64,000 nt of DNA from Hordeum vulgare subsp. vulgare (GCF_904849725.1 NC_058522.1:460414844-460478843), one strand, 5' to 3'; positions 33,386-46,683 are shown, counted from the stretch's first letter. Notes: a model not told the origin generated them from the sequence alone. Made by a program: numbers and translations.

Positions 33386-36300
33386 TGTAACATCCCAAAT
33401 TTTGGTATGTTATAATAATTACTAGAATGATTGATTGTTTGTTTGAGTGATTGAAACTTGAGTGAAATTTGAAACTTTTTAAAACTTTTGAATGAGAGGG
33501 AATAAAATGACTTTTCCATTTTCATTTGAATTCCAATTTCATCCAATACAAATCACTGAGAGAAGATAACATGACTTATTCAAAATAAAGGACATGAAAA
33601 AAAGTGGTTTGTGAAAATAATTCCTGTTGCAATCTATTTCATATTTGGTCCTATTTGAAAGTTTAAATGAATTCAAATCACCTTGCCCAAAAATTCAAAA
33701 TCTTGAGAGGAGCAATATGACACTCCAAACCAGGGGCCATTTGAAATTATATTTGAACTTATGAAACTCACAAGACTATATTGAAAATGTTTTATATTAT
33801 GTTTAAAAACAATTTTTGAAGTGGTTTTCAAATTTATTTTTCTCCAAAAATAAAATACATGGAAAATAGGGTAAAATGATTCCCCTCAATATAAAAATGG
33901 AGAGAAATTAATTAGAATCCATTTTAGTATTTTCGAAATGTTTTCTTTGCATTTTTCTTAAACCAGCAACACTGTTTGAATTTTCTAATTTTATGATATT
34001 TTTGTTTGGCCTTGAAAATATGTTCATCTCGTGGGTCATCTTTTTCTCCAAATTTTGATATATAATATGTCTATATAAAAGTATTGTGGATTTTATTTTG
34101 TTTAGTTTCCTTTCCGGTTTTTGTATAATAGGAAGTAAATCGTTTTTATTAGGAAAGTGACTTGGGCCCGTTAGCAAATCTGGCCCGAATCTTCTTCTCC
34201 TTCCTCCAGCCGATCTCCTTCCTCCTCCTACGTATAGGACTTTCCATGGCTAGAGTAGAACGAATCCCACCCCGATCTCCTCGCTCCTTCCTTCTCCGAG
34301 CACCCCGAGCCCCTATAAATACTCCCCTCAACCCCCTCTCCCCATTTTCCCCGTAGGACCGCCCGTCCCCTCGTCGAAACTTAGCCCCCGCCTCGCCGGA
34401 GTTCGCCTTCAATAGGAACTCGCCGGAGCTCCTGCTGCCTCCTCCCGTTACCCCACACCCCTACGACATCACCTCGATGCGCCGGAGCCCCTCCACCACT
34501 GTCTAAACCCCTCCACCGCCTCAGCCGGGCACCGGAGCCACCTCCCTGTCATCTTCTCCAACTCCGGCGACTATCTCCGGCGAGCTTTAATAAAATTCCG
34601 TAACTTAGAAAATTCTTATCTATTAGTCTATAACTCCAAATTAGGTGATTCTTTTTGCATTGGATCACAAATTTTATGCAGTTTCTGTAGATATATAATT
34701 TGACCATGTTTGAAAATTTAAATTTTGAATTTAAACAGATTTGGTTTAAATCTTGTTTTGTTAATATCTGGATTTTAAACATAGCTTTTAGTTGATTATT
34801 TTTGCTACTGAGCACTAGTGATGTTATTTACCAAGAGGTATAATTTCCGAAATTTTGGAGTATTTTAAATTAATATTTTATGTAAAACAGATTCCGTTTT
34901 TGTTCTTTTTAGGTCTATTGCTATTTCTTTGCTATTTTTGTTATTAATTTTTTTTCTTTTATACTTGTGAAATGTTATATTTTTTTCTTTTAGTTAATAG
35001 TAGGTTTCCAACAACAATTTTTTTTTAGTTTTATTTGATAGCATGAATTCAATTTTAGTTCGGTAGTAACTTGCAAATTGATATCGTTGCTAGTTGATTT
35101 CCTACTTTAAAAATACTTTCAAAAAAATAATATTGTTTTATGAAAAATACTTTCTGTTATCTTAGTTAATTTTATATTTTCTTTTTTGTTATTTTACTAT
35201 TTTAGTGTTTTATTTACTGTTAAATTTAAATAGGATAAAAAAACTATCTTGTGTTGTTATAGTAGAAGGCTCCATAGTTTTTCTTTGAAGTTTCCTTTGA
35301 ATTGCTTATTTTGATCTTTCTTATTGACTTCATTGCATCAATCTTTATTGTGTTTGTTATACTGATTGCTAGGATGACTGCTAGTATGATTGCTTATGTG
35401 AATACTATGTTTGATTATATAGATTTCATCAGAGAGAGACGAATAGTTCTATCAAGTTATTTCCTCTGAGAGATATCTATCTTCATCAACCTTACCAGGC
35501 AAGTTCACATTGATCATATTTTTTTACCTATGGTTTTATTGCATTAGTTTCAACCTTTTTCATCCATTGCATGCAAGTAGGTACTTGGAAATTTTGGTTC
35601 TTAAGTAGTATGATATGATGGGCACCCCTAAACCCTTGTTACTTTGACCAGGACGTTATTTTTGCTATGCTCCTAGTAGACGAGTTTGGTTGTGTGTTTA
35701 TCATGAGTGTTGTGAGAACTTAATAATAAAGACAGGAAGACTTCAAGACTTGCAAGACCTCAGAATGCAATATACCCCTAGGTGAAGGACGGTTCAGATG
35801 GGCTCCCTAGGGAAACCAGTCGAGGACCCGGGATGAATGGGGAAGCGCCATGACATCTTGCGGAAAGCTTCACCCAGGCACGAAGATGTGGATATATATT
35901 TCAAGACCCGAGGCTTACCTGCACAGCCACAAGTCATTATGGGCTCTAGCTTGGTTGGACAACGTGGTGACTCTGGACGCACGGTGCTACGAGATGTAGA
36001 AGAATGGTAGGATTGGATGGGCACCGACAGTGGCTTAGAGGAACCCGTTGAAAGACCATGTTTTGATCATCCAGTTTTCAAACACCCTCAAGTGCGAGGA
36101 CTCCAACGGAGGCGATCAAATCTTGTGGGGAACGTGTGGAAAATTCTGCAGAGTACTCAAACCTAATCGATTAGCCGTGTCCACAGTTATAGACAACTTG
36201 AGCCAATGGAACTGAAACTATCAGGAATTCTCAACACCATTAACTTATTGATGTGGGTAATATTGATAACTTGGGGTATGAGAAATGGTTGGTGGAACCT

Positions 36301-36791
36301 TCTCATGAAACAACCAACAATGTAGTAAATTTTCCTTTTACCCTCTCTCTTGTTGTAGGAAAAATTTGCTTTACGCAAAACTAAAACTACAGCCCCACCT
36401 GCCATATATGCGTATAATATAGATGATATTTTCACCACTCTCTTTTGTGACTTGCCAGCATATTCAATATGCTCACCTACACGGCCGCAACGTCGTATGT
36501 TGCAGATACTTTCTTCGACGAGTAAGAGTACGATTCAGGGTTACGATCTGCACTCAACCTGTCGTTGGTGTTTATTTGGACTCCGCTCCCTTTGACTGTT
36601 TCCGCTGAGATTTTTGAGGTATATATCAATTTAACGTTTTTTACATGTGATTGCACTTTGATATATACATTGACGTACTGTGTGTGCCAGCATACTGGTC
36701 CAGGGATGGCACAGATACATAGAGGCTTGACTCGTTTTGTGTCGGGTCGCTGCAGAGTAGAACCTCGCGGAGGCCCTGGTCGAGGACCTAT
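33386..36791 (+). mobile_element. RT-E: LTR-retroelement sequence, interrupted by RT-F
   Basis: Starts TGTAACATCCCAAATTTTGG, a common LTR start in Triticeae, followed by AT-rich sequence full of GAATTTGAATT-like words. A GC-rich promoter and leader region follows a TATA box at 34314. Distal blocks such as CACAAGTCATTATGGGCTCT, GTACTCAAACCTAATCGATT and GCATACTGGTCCAGGGATG are ones I recall as recurring in wheat intergenic DNA. No pol domains are visible. It ends at the RT-F insertion at 36791/36792. It could be one long LTR or a non-autonomous element. Confidence 0.5.
34314..34321 (+). promoter_or_regulatory. TATA box in RT-E
   Basis: TATAAATA at the switch from AT-rich to GC-rich, C-rich leader sequence, the usual place for LTR promoters. 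Confidence 0.5.
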
Positions 36792-38262
36792 TGATACGTC
36801 TCCTTCATATCTATGATTTTTTATTGTTTCATGCTAATATATTATTAATCTTGGATGCTTTATATGTATTTATATGATGTTTTATTTTTGAGAACTAACC
36901 TATTAATCCAGTGGCTAGTGCTAGTTGTTGTTTTCTGCTTGTTTTTTGGCTTTTCACGAAATCATAACTAAACGAAGTCCAAATGCAACAAAACTTTTGG
37001 CGAATTGTTTTGGGAAAAAAATAAGGCCTGGAAGCTTAAGAAGGAGATCTGACGCCACACGAGATGGTGCCAAGCCAACAGGGCACACCTAGGGGGGGGG
37101 GCGTCCTGATGGCTTGGGAACACCTCCCGGTGACTCATGCCCTAACTTTGCCTATATAAATCCTAGTATGTTGGGAAAACACCAGAGATCCACCCATAAT
37201 ACCTTTTCCCTTACCGCAAGTCTATGTTCTATCGTGATCCAATCTGAAGCCCTATTACGGTGCCCTGCCGGAGGCGGGATCAATCACGGAGGGCCTCTAC
37301 ATAAACCTTGCCCATGATAATGTGTGAGTAGTCTAACACACACCTACGGGTCCATAGTTAGTTCCTAGATGGCTATCTCTCTTATGTTTTCAAAGAAAAG
37401 ATCACCACGGTTCCCGAGGTGTTCTTTCCCATGTAATTCTCTTTGTGGTGTGTTTGTTGGGATCCGATGAATTGTGGGCTTTTGTTCACTTTATCCATGA
37501 AAAGTATTTGAGTCATCTCTAAATTCTTATATGCATGATTATGATAGCTTCGTATTTTGCCCCGATCTATCGGTTTGGTTTGGGCAACTAGATTAATTTA
37601 CCTTCAATGTGAGTGGTGCATTGTGATGGGTTCAATCTTGTGGTGCTCAATCCCAATGATATAAGGGGACATAACACGTATTGTATTGCTGCCATTAAAG
37701 GTGGAATGATGGGTTTTATTAATATTCGTTGAGTTTCTACTTAATACACTAGATAGTTGCTGGATAGCGGTTGATGAGTGGAGTAATAGTAGTAGATGTA
37801 GGAAGAAGTCGGTCTACTTGCTTATGATCATGATGCCTATATGTGTAATTATTGTCGTGAATAAATATAACATAACTATGCGTTTTGTATCAATTGCCCA
37901 ATAGTAATTTTTTACCCACCGTCTACTTTCTTTGGGAGAGAAGCCTCTAGAGAAAACTATGGTCCCCGGTTCTTTATAAATCATATTACAGAAACTCTAG
38001 AAATATTGCTGCATTTTTATTTCTATTACTACCTACCACTACTTATCGCTTGCAAGTAACCAGTTCAAGGGGATTGACAACCCTCTTTCCCGTGTTGGGT
38101 GTAAGTGTGTGCACTTTTGTGTGTAGTTGTTGACGACGGGCATTTGCGTGGTCTTCCTATTGGTTTGATAAACTTCGTTAGCATTGAGTGAAATACTTAT
38201 CTCTAATGTACTGCATGTCCCCTCCTCTTTGGAGAAAATCCCAACGCAGGTTACAAGTAGTA
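36792..38262 (+). mobile_element. RT-F 5' LTR
   Basis: Starts TGATACGTCTCC after CCTAT (36787-36791), the candidate 5-bp target sequence. TATA box TATATAAA at 37153-37160. The interior carries CCTGCCGGAGG and GATGTGTGAGTAG or near matches; the end, by comparison with the RT-B LTR, is ACAAGTAGTA near 38262. Length about 1.47 kb. Confidence 0.75.
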
Positions 38263-38273
38263 GGAATAATTTT

Positions 38274-38291
38274 TGGAGCCGTTGCGAGGGA
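38274..38291 (+). promoter_or_regulatory. RT-F primer-binding site
   Basis: TGGAGCCGTTGCGAGGGA, matching the intact TGGCGCCGTTGCCGGGGA in RT-H with three differences. It lies 11 nt after the LTR end. I believe this corresponds to a tRNA-Asp type primer, from memory. Confidence 0.6.
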
Positions 38292-38437
38292 GTATCACCA
38301 AATTCTTATCAACTACCTTCACACAAATTATCATTCACTTGTTCTAATTATTTACTTTTATTTATACTTTTTTGCCAAAAAATATCAAAAATACAAAAAT
38401 ATTTATCTTTGCTAGTTTGCCTTCTTTGCTTGTTAAA

Positions 38438-38728
38438 ATGTGTGGACCACCCGTTAATGTTTCTCCGGATTTTGAAGTACTTTACTTTAAACAAAAACAT
38501 GGTGAAAATCACAAAGATGCATGGTACCGTATAATAGAGTTCCAACGTAATGGTACTATAAAAAATGATATGAAGATCCTCCTTCGTAATTTTTATGTGG
38601 GACTTGGGATGTCCAATAGGCACGTTCTAGACTTTGCTGCCAAGCAATTTTTTATTGAGATGGATCCTAGTGCTGCTTATGAGATAGTAGAAGGAATGGT
38701 GGGAACTCCCCCATTACCTCAAATATAA
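38438..38728 (+). CDS. Short gag-like ORF of RT-F, 96 aa
   Basis: Starts MCGPPVNVSPDFEVLYF and ends EGMVGTPPLPQI. It begins 147 nt after the primer-binding site, where gag normally starts. It lacks a zinc knuckle, and no protease or RT follows, so it is probably a truncated gag of a non-autonomous element. The sequence downstream to 39000 keeps scattered open blocks with stops. Homologs seem to be confined to elements of this kind. Confidence 0.5.
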   Translation: MCGPPVNVSPDFEVLYFKQKHGENHKDAWYRIIEFQRNGTIKNDMKILLRNFYVGLGMSNRHVLDFAAKQFFIEMDPSAAYEIVEGMVGTPPLPQI

Positions 38729-40087
38729 TCCTTTACACATGAAAGTATCCAAGTGTTAAAATTAGGGGATTTGCACAAAAATATAAGTGCAATACAAAAA
38801 GTTAATGAACCTATGAAAACCTTAGGCCCTAGGCTTCATCGCATCATTTTTTTCTCACTACTTCCAATAAAAAAATTGAGTACCTAGGGAAATTGGTGAC
38901 TTCCTTTCAGATGTTGTGACTAAAAGGAGTGAGCCTAAGGGGTACGATAAGAGTCCCGCTAAGGTAGCTAAAGTGGACGATAAAACTGACAACACTTGAA
39001 ACTATGCATTACGTCTAGCTAAGGGCGTAAAACGATACCGCTTGTTAGGAGGCAACCCAATAGTTTTCTTATTTTTTGTGTTCTAATTTCTGTTATGTTG
39101 TGTTCACATGATTATTTCTACTGTAATTGTTGTATTTTTATGTCTTAATTAATGTTTGTGGCAAGTAAAGCCTTTGAGATGATTTGGATGATAACTAGAT
39201 TTGATCCCGTGGAAAAACAGAAACTTTGACATCCAGTGCAGAATTCATGTGATTTTAGTGGTACATCCTTTTGATATAAAGTTTTTGCACAAAATTTATA
39301 TATTCCCCATGATTTCCTATTTTCTCAGAAGTTTTGGAGGTACAAAAGTATGGTTTGAGTGCTGATCTTTACAGACTATTCTGTTTTAGATAGATTCTAT
39401 TTTTGCTTGCATAGTTTGCTTGTTTTGATGATGCTATAAATTATATCAGGGGTATAAGCTATGGATAAGTTATAATAAATTACTTTATTAAATAATTAAA
39501 TATGAATCAATTTTTAGCAGTACATAAAGTTTATGGTTTGCCTATTGTACTAATTGATCCCACGAGGTTTGTATTGAGTTTTGTGTGCTGATGTTTTCAA
39601 GTTTTGGGTGCGATTACGATGGATGAAAGAATAAGGAGTAGCAAGACCCTAATCTTGGGGATTCCAAAGGCACCCAAAAAATCCTAGGAATAATGAAGCG
39701 TCCAACCTTGGGGATGCCCCGGAAGGCATCCCCTCTTTCATCTCCATTCCCTCGGTATGTCACCTGGAGCTATATTTCTATTCATCACATGATATGTGTT
39801 TTGATTGGATCATCGTGTATTATAGTTTGCTCTTGTTTTAGTTTTCGACAATCATTTTTTGTTGGAAATACCTATTTTAGAGACACATGTTCATCATGAT
39901 TTGCTAGAATAATCTATGTGCGTCACTTATATCTTTTGAGCTAAGGAGTTACTCTAGTGCTTCACTTATATCTTCTAGAGCACAATGGCTTGTAGATTTT
40001 ATAGAAATAATTGCACTCTTGTTATTCACTTATATTTTTTTGATATTCTAATAGGGGGCAACGGTAATTTGCATGGGTTATAAGACT
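38729..40087. other. RT-F internal domain, first part
   Basis: Degraded coding remnant to about 39030, the TTAGG/CCCAA hairpin motif (39045-39060), then AT-rich non-coding sequence with the perfect GGGGATGCC hairpin (39710-39733). It runs to the CACTA-1 insertion. Confidence 0.6.
39710..39733 (+). other. Conserved hairpin in RT-F internal domain
   Basis: GGGGATGCC, loop CCGGAA, GGCATCCCC, identical to the RT-B copy at 15076-15099 although flanking sequence has diverged. Confidence 0.6.
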
Positions 40088-40309
40088 CAGTACTGGAAAA
40101 TGGAAATTTGCCATGGTCCTAGTCTTTGCCGTCCGCCCCCTGTCGGCAGATAAAGGCACGCCAAACGAGCTCCTGTCCTGAGATAACACCTCGTTCACGG
40201 CCAGTCGAGCTCGCCATTGAGGTTAGTTTAATGGACTCAACTATCTTTCCGCATTATGTTGTGAGTTGGAACCAATATGATTACAATGCTAACAATGAGT
40301 TGTGTTGCA

Positions 40310-40620
40310 GGCTGCTATTCTGAAAGAGAGAGAGGCAATGCATGCGGTTTTGGCGGAGAAGGATAAGGAGATGAAGGAGCTGGAGGAGAGGACGACTGCA
40401 TTGGTGGAGGCGGAGAGGGCACGGAATGATGCATCTAACAGGGCCATATACGAGCTCTTCGTGGTAAGTTTATTCTTCATATTATTTAAAATCTTGCATT
40501 TTAAGTCCGTTTAATTAATAACTAAAAAGTTTGACTTGTCGAAACCAAATGTACAGTCTATGTGCGAGAAGACCGGCCAAGTCCCTCTGGCGATGCCAGA
40601 CATTAACATGGCGGGGACTG
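40310..40620 (+). pseudogene. Coiled-coil transposase fragment in CACTA-1
   Basis: Exon-like block from about 40311 (after TTGCAG) to 40464 (before GTAAG) encoding AAILKEREAMHAVLAEKDKE and following Glu/Lys-rich residues, clearly coiled-coil. A second block from about 40558 encodes SMCEKTGQVPLAMPDINMAG. This pattern matches the C-terminal part of the plant En/Spm-type Transposase_24 proteins. The catalytic part is absent. Confidence 0.55.
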
Positions 40621-40799
40621 TGAGTTTCATTTCAATGCAGTGATCTTAAGAGTGTCATCATGCTAATGACACATTGCAAATGATGTTTGGTGCAAAATAT
40701 CTCCCGAAACGCATCGCACGACCCTTCTACAGTGGAGCCTTCTCCAGGTGAAACAAGCCAGAGCCACCGTGCTTCACCGCCGTGATGATGAAATGGTAT

Positions 40800-43160
40800 G
40801 TTATCCTCCAAAATGACATAATTAGCTCCAAAAAGGCGTAATTAGCTAATTTAGCTCGAAGAAGAGGACAAGAGGAGAAGAAATAGGAAAAATGAAAAGT
40901 AGGAAGAAGAAGAAGAAGAGAAGAAGAAGGAGAAGGAGAAGAAGGAGAAGGAGCTATCCCTCCTTCTTCTTCTCTCCTCCTTTTTTCCTTCTTCTTTTCT
41001 GCTTCTTCTCCTCTTCCTTGTCCTTCTCCTTCTCCTCCTTCTTTTTCTTCTCCTTCTGCTCCTTCTTCTTCTCTTCTTGCTTCTTCTCTTTCTTCTCCTA
41101 CGTAGCTTATTTTCCCCAACATAGACATACTTAGCTAATTGTCCTCCAAAATGACATAATTAGCTTAGTTAGGTAAAAACATCGTAAGAACCTTGGTTAG
41201 CTCATTAAAATGACTAATTTAGCTCCAAAATGACATAATAATCTCATAATGGCCTATTTAATAAAAAATGACCTATACTTACCTAATTATCCTCCAAAAT
41301 GACATAATTAGCTCCAAAAAGGCATAATTAGCTAATGTAGCTCGAAGAAGAGGACAAGAGGAGAAGAAAGAGGAAAAATGAAAAGAAGGAAGAACAACAA
41401 GAAGAGAAGAAGAAGGAGAAGGAGCTAGCCCTCCTTCTTCTGTCCTCCTTTTCCTTCTTCTTCTTCTTTTTCTTCTTCTTCTTGTCCTCTTCCTTCTCCT
41501 TCTCCTTCTCCTCCTCCTCCTCCTCCTTCTTCTTTTCCTTCTCCTTTTTCTTCTCTTCTTGATTCTTCTCTTTCTTCTTCTATGTAGCTTATTTTCCCCA
41601 ACATAGACATATTTAGCTAATTATCCTCAAAAATGACATAATTAACTTAGTTAGGTAAAAACATCATAAGAACCTTGGTTAGCTCATTAAAATGACTAAT
41701 TTAGCTCCAAAATGACATAATAAGCTCATAATGGCCTATTTAATAAAAAATGACCTATACTTACCTAATTATCCTCCAAAATGACATAATTAGCTCCAAA
41801 ATGACATATTTAACCCAAGTTAGCTCCATAATGGTCTCCTTCTCCTTCTCCTCCTCCAAAATGACATAATTAGCCAATTTAGCTCCAAAATGGCTTAATA
41901 ATCATAGTTGTCTCCAAAATGGCATAATTAGCTCCAAAAGGCATAATTAGCTAATTTAGCTCGAAGAAGAGGACAAGAGGAGAAGAAATAGGAAAAATGA
42001 AAAGAAGGAAGAAGAAGAAGAAGAGAAGAAGAAGAGAAGAAGGAGAAGGAGAAGAAGGAGAAGGAGTCCTCCTTATTCTTCTCTCCTCCTTCTTTTCCTT
42101 CTTCTTCTCCTTATTTTCTTCTTCTTCTCCTCTTCCTTCTCCTTCTCCTTCTCCTCCTTCTCCTCCTCCTTCTTCTTTTTCTTCTCCTTCCTCTTCTCTT
42201 CTTGCTTCTTCTCTTTCTTCTTCTACGTAGCTTATTTTCCCCAACATAGACATACTTAGCAAATTATCCTCCAAAATGACATAATTAGATTAGTTAGGTA
42301 AAACCATCATAAGAACCTTGGTTAACTCATTAAAATGACTAATTTAGCTCCAAAATTACATAATAAGCTCATAATGGCCTATTTAATAAAAATGACCTAT
42401 ACTTACCTAATTATCCTCCAAAATGACATAATTAGCTCCAAAAAGGCATAATTAGATAATTTAGCTTGAAGAAGAGGATAAGAGGAGAAGAAAGAGGAAA
42501 AATGAAAAGAAGGAAGAAGAATAAGAAGAGAAGGCGAAGAGAAGAAGAAGGAGAAGGAGAAGAAGGAGAATGAGCCCTCCTTCTTCTTCTCTCGTCCTTC
42601 TTTTCCTTCTTCTTCTTCTTCTTCTTTTCTTATTCTTCTCCTCTTCCTTCTCCTTCTCCTCCTCCTCCTTCTTCTTTTTCTTCTCCCCTTCTTCTCTTTC
42701 TTCTTCTACGTAGCTTATTTTCCCCAACATAGACATAATTAGCTAATTAAGCTCCAAAATGACATGATTAGCTTAGTTAGGTAAAAACATCATAAGAACC
42801 TTGGTTAGCTCATTAAAATGACTAATTTAGCTCCAAAATGACATAGTAAGCTCATAATGGCATAAGAACCTTGGTTAGCTCATGAATATTATATACTTAG
42901 CTTGTTTTCCTCTAAAATGACATAATTAGCCCATTTAGCTCGCAAAAGACATACTTAGATAATTTAGCTCCAAGAAGAGGAGAAGAGGAGAAATGAAAAG
43001 AAGGAAGAAGAATAAGAAGAAGAGAAGAAGAAGAGAAACAAGCTCCTCCTTCTCCTTCTCCTTCTCCTTCTCTTCTTCTTCTCTTCTTCTTCTTCTTCCT
43101 TCTTTTCATTTCTCCTCTTCTCCTCTTCTTGGAGCTAAATTAGCTAAGTATGTCTTTTTG
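40800..43160. repeat. Tandem array of ~500-bp units with GAA/TTC hairpins
   Basis: Units start with AGCTCGAAGAAGAGG or variants at 40853, 41339, 41958, 42463 and 42966 (spacings 486, 619, 505, 503). Each has a purine run (GAAGAAGGAGAAGG), then its pyrimidine complement (CTCCTTCTTCTTC), then ACGTAGCTTATTTTCCCCAA and AAAATGACATAATTAGCT repeats. A final inverted copy ends near 43150. Lys/Glu- or Ser/Phe-rich open frames here are artefacts. Confidence 0.85.
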
Positions 43161-44144
43161 GAGCTAAATGGATATGAAACTTACTTATTTCTTCTCCTCT
43201 TCATCTAGTCTTCTTCTCCTAACTTACTTATTTCCCATTTTTCAGATTACATTCAATTCACGGAAGCTTGGATTATATTGATGGAGTGCTTCAATATGGT
43301 TTCTTCTAAAATGGCTTCACGGAAGCTTGGATTGAAACTATTGTAGTAAATGGATATTAAACTTTGTATGTATGGATGAAACGAGTGTAATATATGGTTT
43401 GGTACGGATGAAACTTTCATAATATGTATGTACTATGGATGAAACTTATTTTAATATGGTTATGAGTATGGGTAGTTTGTGTGAAATATATTATGTCATT
43501 TGGAGCCTTTGTGTGAAATATATTATGTCATTTGGGGCAGTTTGTGTGAAATACATTCCTGATTTGTGTGAAAATTGCTGCATATTATTAAAAATAAAAT
43601 AAACAGTGGCAGTTTGGAGCCTTTGCCATGTGCCCATCGACACCAAAGGAGCTACATGAGACGGCAAAGGGTCCAAACTGGCCTGTTTTGAATCAAATTG
43701 GGTGCCCCCTTTGCCGTCTGCCATGCTGGTGCGCCGACGGCAAAGGGTCAAAGGACAGACGGCAAGGCTCAAAGGGCAGATGGCAAAGGGGCAAATGAGA
43801 GGGGCTTTGGCGGTGCCTTTGCCGTTAGTCCACAAGCACGGCAGACGGCAAAGGGGCAAAGAGCAGACGGCAAACTATCTGTGGGCCCAGCAGGCTGCCG
43901 TTAGCACTTGACGGAGGTGCCCGCAGATGTGTCGTCTCATATTCTTTGTCGTCTGCCCCCTCACGGCAAAGATCCTTTGTCGTCAACTGTCCCAATGCAT
44001 ACGTCAATGAGGCCCTTCACCGGATTTTTGTTTGCTGTCCAGTTTGCCGTCTGCTGACGGACGGCAAAGGCCTTTGCCGTCCGGGGTGGCCCCCTTTGCC
44101 CTCCGCCATGGCAGATGACAAAGTATGTGCTCCCTGTAGTGACT

Positions 44145-45911
44145 AGTCTAAAAAAGGATAGGTATTCAAGGATCATATAATAAAAACTTTCATGTAGCAC
44201 ACAAAAGAGAAATTATGGGTTAATGATATTGATGTGGCAATGTGAAAGGGTGTGAATACATGGTTGTTGGTTAGTGGAAATATCGATAATTAAAGGGTGT
44301 TAACTTGCTATTCATCCAAATATTGGTTATGGAATGGTGATAATGTGTGATCATTCTGATTCCTTGTTGAAATTCTAGTGTTCTTCAGGTCAGTGGTGCA
44401 TGATGGTTTACTCCTACCAACCTCCTCCCCAGGGGCATGTGAGTAGTACTTTGCTTAGATAGAGTTAATAAATCTTTGCAATAAGTATATGAGTTCTTTA
44501 TGACTAATGTGAATTCATGGATGTACGCACACTCACTTTTCCATATGTGCTAGCCTTTCCGATACCATGTATTGCTCATTCTCACCTCGAGGATCGTTGC
44601 AACCTTCGACGGTGCATCCAAAACCCGTGACATGATACACCCTATTGCACATAAGCCACCTTATATCTTCCCCAAAACAGCCACCATACCTACGTATCAT
44701 GGCATTTCCATAGTCATTCTGAGATATATTGCCATGCAACCTCCACCGTTACATCACATGACTTGTGTGTTCATCATCACATTGCTTTCCATGATCGTAA
44801 GATAGCTAGCATGATATTTCCATGGCTTGTCTGTTTTTTGATATCTTCACTAAGCTAGATCATTGCACACCTTGGTACACTGCGGGAGGCATTCATATAG
44901 AGTCATCTTGTTTAGTAATTTTTCATATCGAGTTGTTAGAGCATTGTCTCAGTGAGGAAAGTAGATAGAAGTGTGATGTTTATCATTGTTAGAGCATTGT
45001 CTCAGTGAGGAAAGGATGATTGAGACAATGATTCCCCCACAAGTCGGGAGGAGATTTCGAACAAAAAATAAAAGAAAAATAGAGAGAAAAATGGAAAAAT
45101 GAACAATAAAGAAACAGGAAAAAAGAGAAAAGGGGGAAATGAGATATAAGAGAGAAGGGGTAGTACTACTACCTCTTTTCCACAGTTTTGCTTTGTGAAG
45201 GCACCATGTTTTTCATATAGGGAGTCTCATGTTTTGTCATTTTCATATGCTAGTGGGAATTTTTCATTATAGAACTTGGCTTGCATATTCTGATGATGGC
45301 CTTCCTCAAATGCTCGAGGTCTTCATGAGCAAGCAAGTTGGATGCACACTCACTTAGCTTTTGTTAACCTTTCATACACTTATAGATCTAGTGCATCCGT
45401 TGAATGACAATCCCTACTCCTCACATTGATATCGATTGATGGGCATCTCCATAGTCGTTGGTCCACCTAGTTGATGCGAGACTTTTTTCTCAACTTTTAC
45501 TCCTTTGATACCCACCACCATATTCTATTCCACCTATATGCTATGTCCATGGTTCATGCTCATGTATTGAGTGGGATATAAAATGCTGAAGCGTGTTAAG
45601 AAGTACGATCCAATTGATTGGCTTAACACCGTGGTGCTTGAAATTTGGAATTATGTGGTGAAGACGGAGCCATGTCATGCTTATATGATAAAATGAATGG
45701 GGAGTAAACGTTCTTTAGGGATCATATATTTTGAAAGTTGATGATTGTGTCACTTATGTTTATGGATATTACTATGTTGATGTTTATTAGTTCATTTTTT
45801 CTCAATGATCACACCTCAAAAATATTGCATGTTAGGTAGCATGTCACATCAAAAATTCTATTTTTATCATTTACCTACTCGAGGATGAGCAGGAATTAAG
45901 CTTGGGGATGC
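44145..45911 (+). mobile_element. RT-F internal domain, second part, with polypurine tract
   Basis: Continues the internal domain after CACTA-1, parallel to RT-B 15450-16680. It includes an A-rich tract (45060-45150) and ends with GAGGATGAGCAGGAATTAAG then CTTGGGGATGC at 45911. No coding capacity is seen; small open frames such as 44572-44805 are unsupported. Confidence 0.7.
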
Positions 45912-46284
45912 TCATACATCTCCAATGTATCTATAATTTTTGATTGTTCAATGCAATTATATTATCAACCATGAACGCTTTATATCACTAGTAGAAAACA
46001 GGGCTTTGGTTCGGGCCTGGCCAGTCCATTAGTCCCGGTTCTTCACGAACCGGGACCCATGGGGGCCATTAGTCCCGGTTCATGAGCTCATGGGGCCGGC
46101 CGGGGCCTTGTGGGCATTGGTCCCAGTTCGTCTGGACCCATTTGTCCCGGTTCTAGGCACGAACCGGGACCAATGGGCCGCGCTCCTGGCCCACATCCAT
46201 TGGTACCGGTTCGTGCCTTGAACCGGTATAGAAGGGGGGGCTTTAGTCCCGGTTTATGCCACGAACCGGGACAAATAATTTGCC

Positions 46285-46292
46285 TATATATA
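46285..46292 (+). promoter_or_regulatory. TATA box of the CACTA-2 transposase unit
   Basis: TATATATA just after the left subterminal repeats, 399 bp before the transposase ATG. A 5' UTR intron is likely at 46551-46683 (GTGAGC ... CGCAG), placing the splice acceptor directly against the ATG. Confidence 0.6.
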
Positions 46293-46683
46293 CCCATCGC
46301 CGCGGCAAAGCACTCTGTTTTTTTTTGGCCGGCGAGGGGAGGGCATTTGGGTGCTCTAGCTCACCTCCTATGCACATGAGGTGTTCGATGAAATGCCCGA
46401 GCCACACTAGTTAAGCTTTCTCCTCTCGAAGCTCGACCTCGGAGCTCCATTTTTCCCGAGATTTGTCTAGATTTAGCGGTCCGTCACGCCCCGTCCCCGT
46501 TTTCACCGTCGTTGATTGCCCGCGTCGATCTCGTCGCCGGCACCACCGTGGTGAGCCTCTTGTTCTTATCTTCTTTCTGATTTTCTTACTTTAGATAGAG
46601 ACTTGTCTAATTTTCTTACTTTAGATAGATACTTGTCTGATTTTCTTACTTTTGACACACATAATTATATATAATGCACGCAG

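Larger units (their letters stand above)
40088..44141. mobile_element. CACTA-1 transposon, complete
   Basis: Left end CAGTACTGGAAAA (one change from CACTACTGGAAAA), right end CCCTGTAGTG, flanked by the 3-bp target duplication ACT at 40085-40087 and 44142-44144. Subterminal TTTGCCGTC/GACGGCAAA repeats lie at 40115-40150 and 43610-44120. The interior holds a transposase fragment and a large (GAA)n/(TTC)n tandem array. It has no full transposase, so it is non-autonomous. It is inserted in the RT-F internal domain. Confidence 0.92.

Noticed and set aside
40727..43208. Lys/Glu-rich and Ser/Phe-rich open frames
   Set aside because: Products of the GAA/TTC tandem array; they recur in every unit on both strands.
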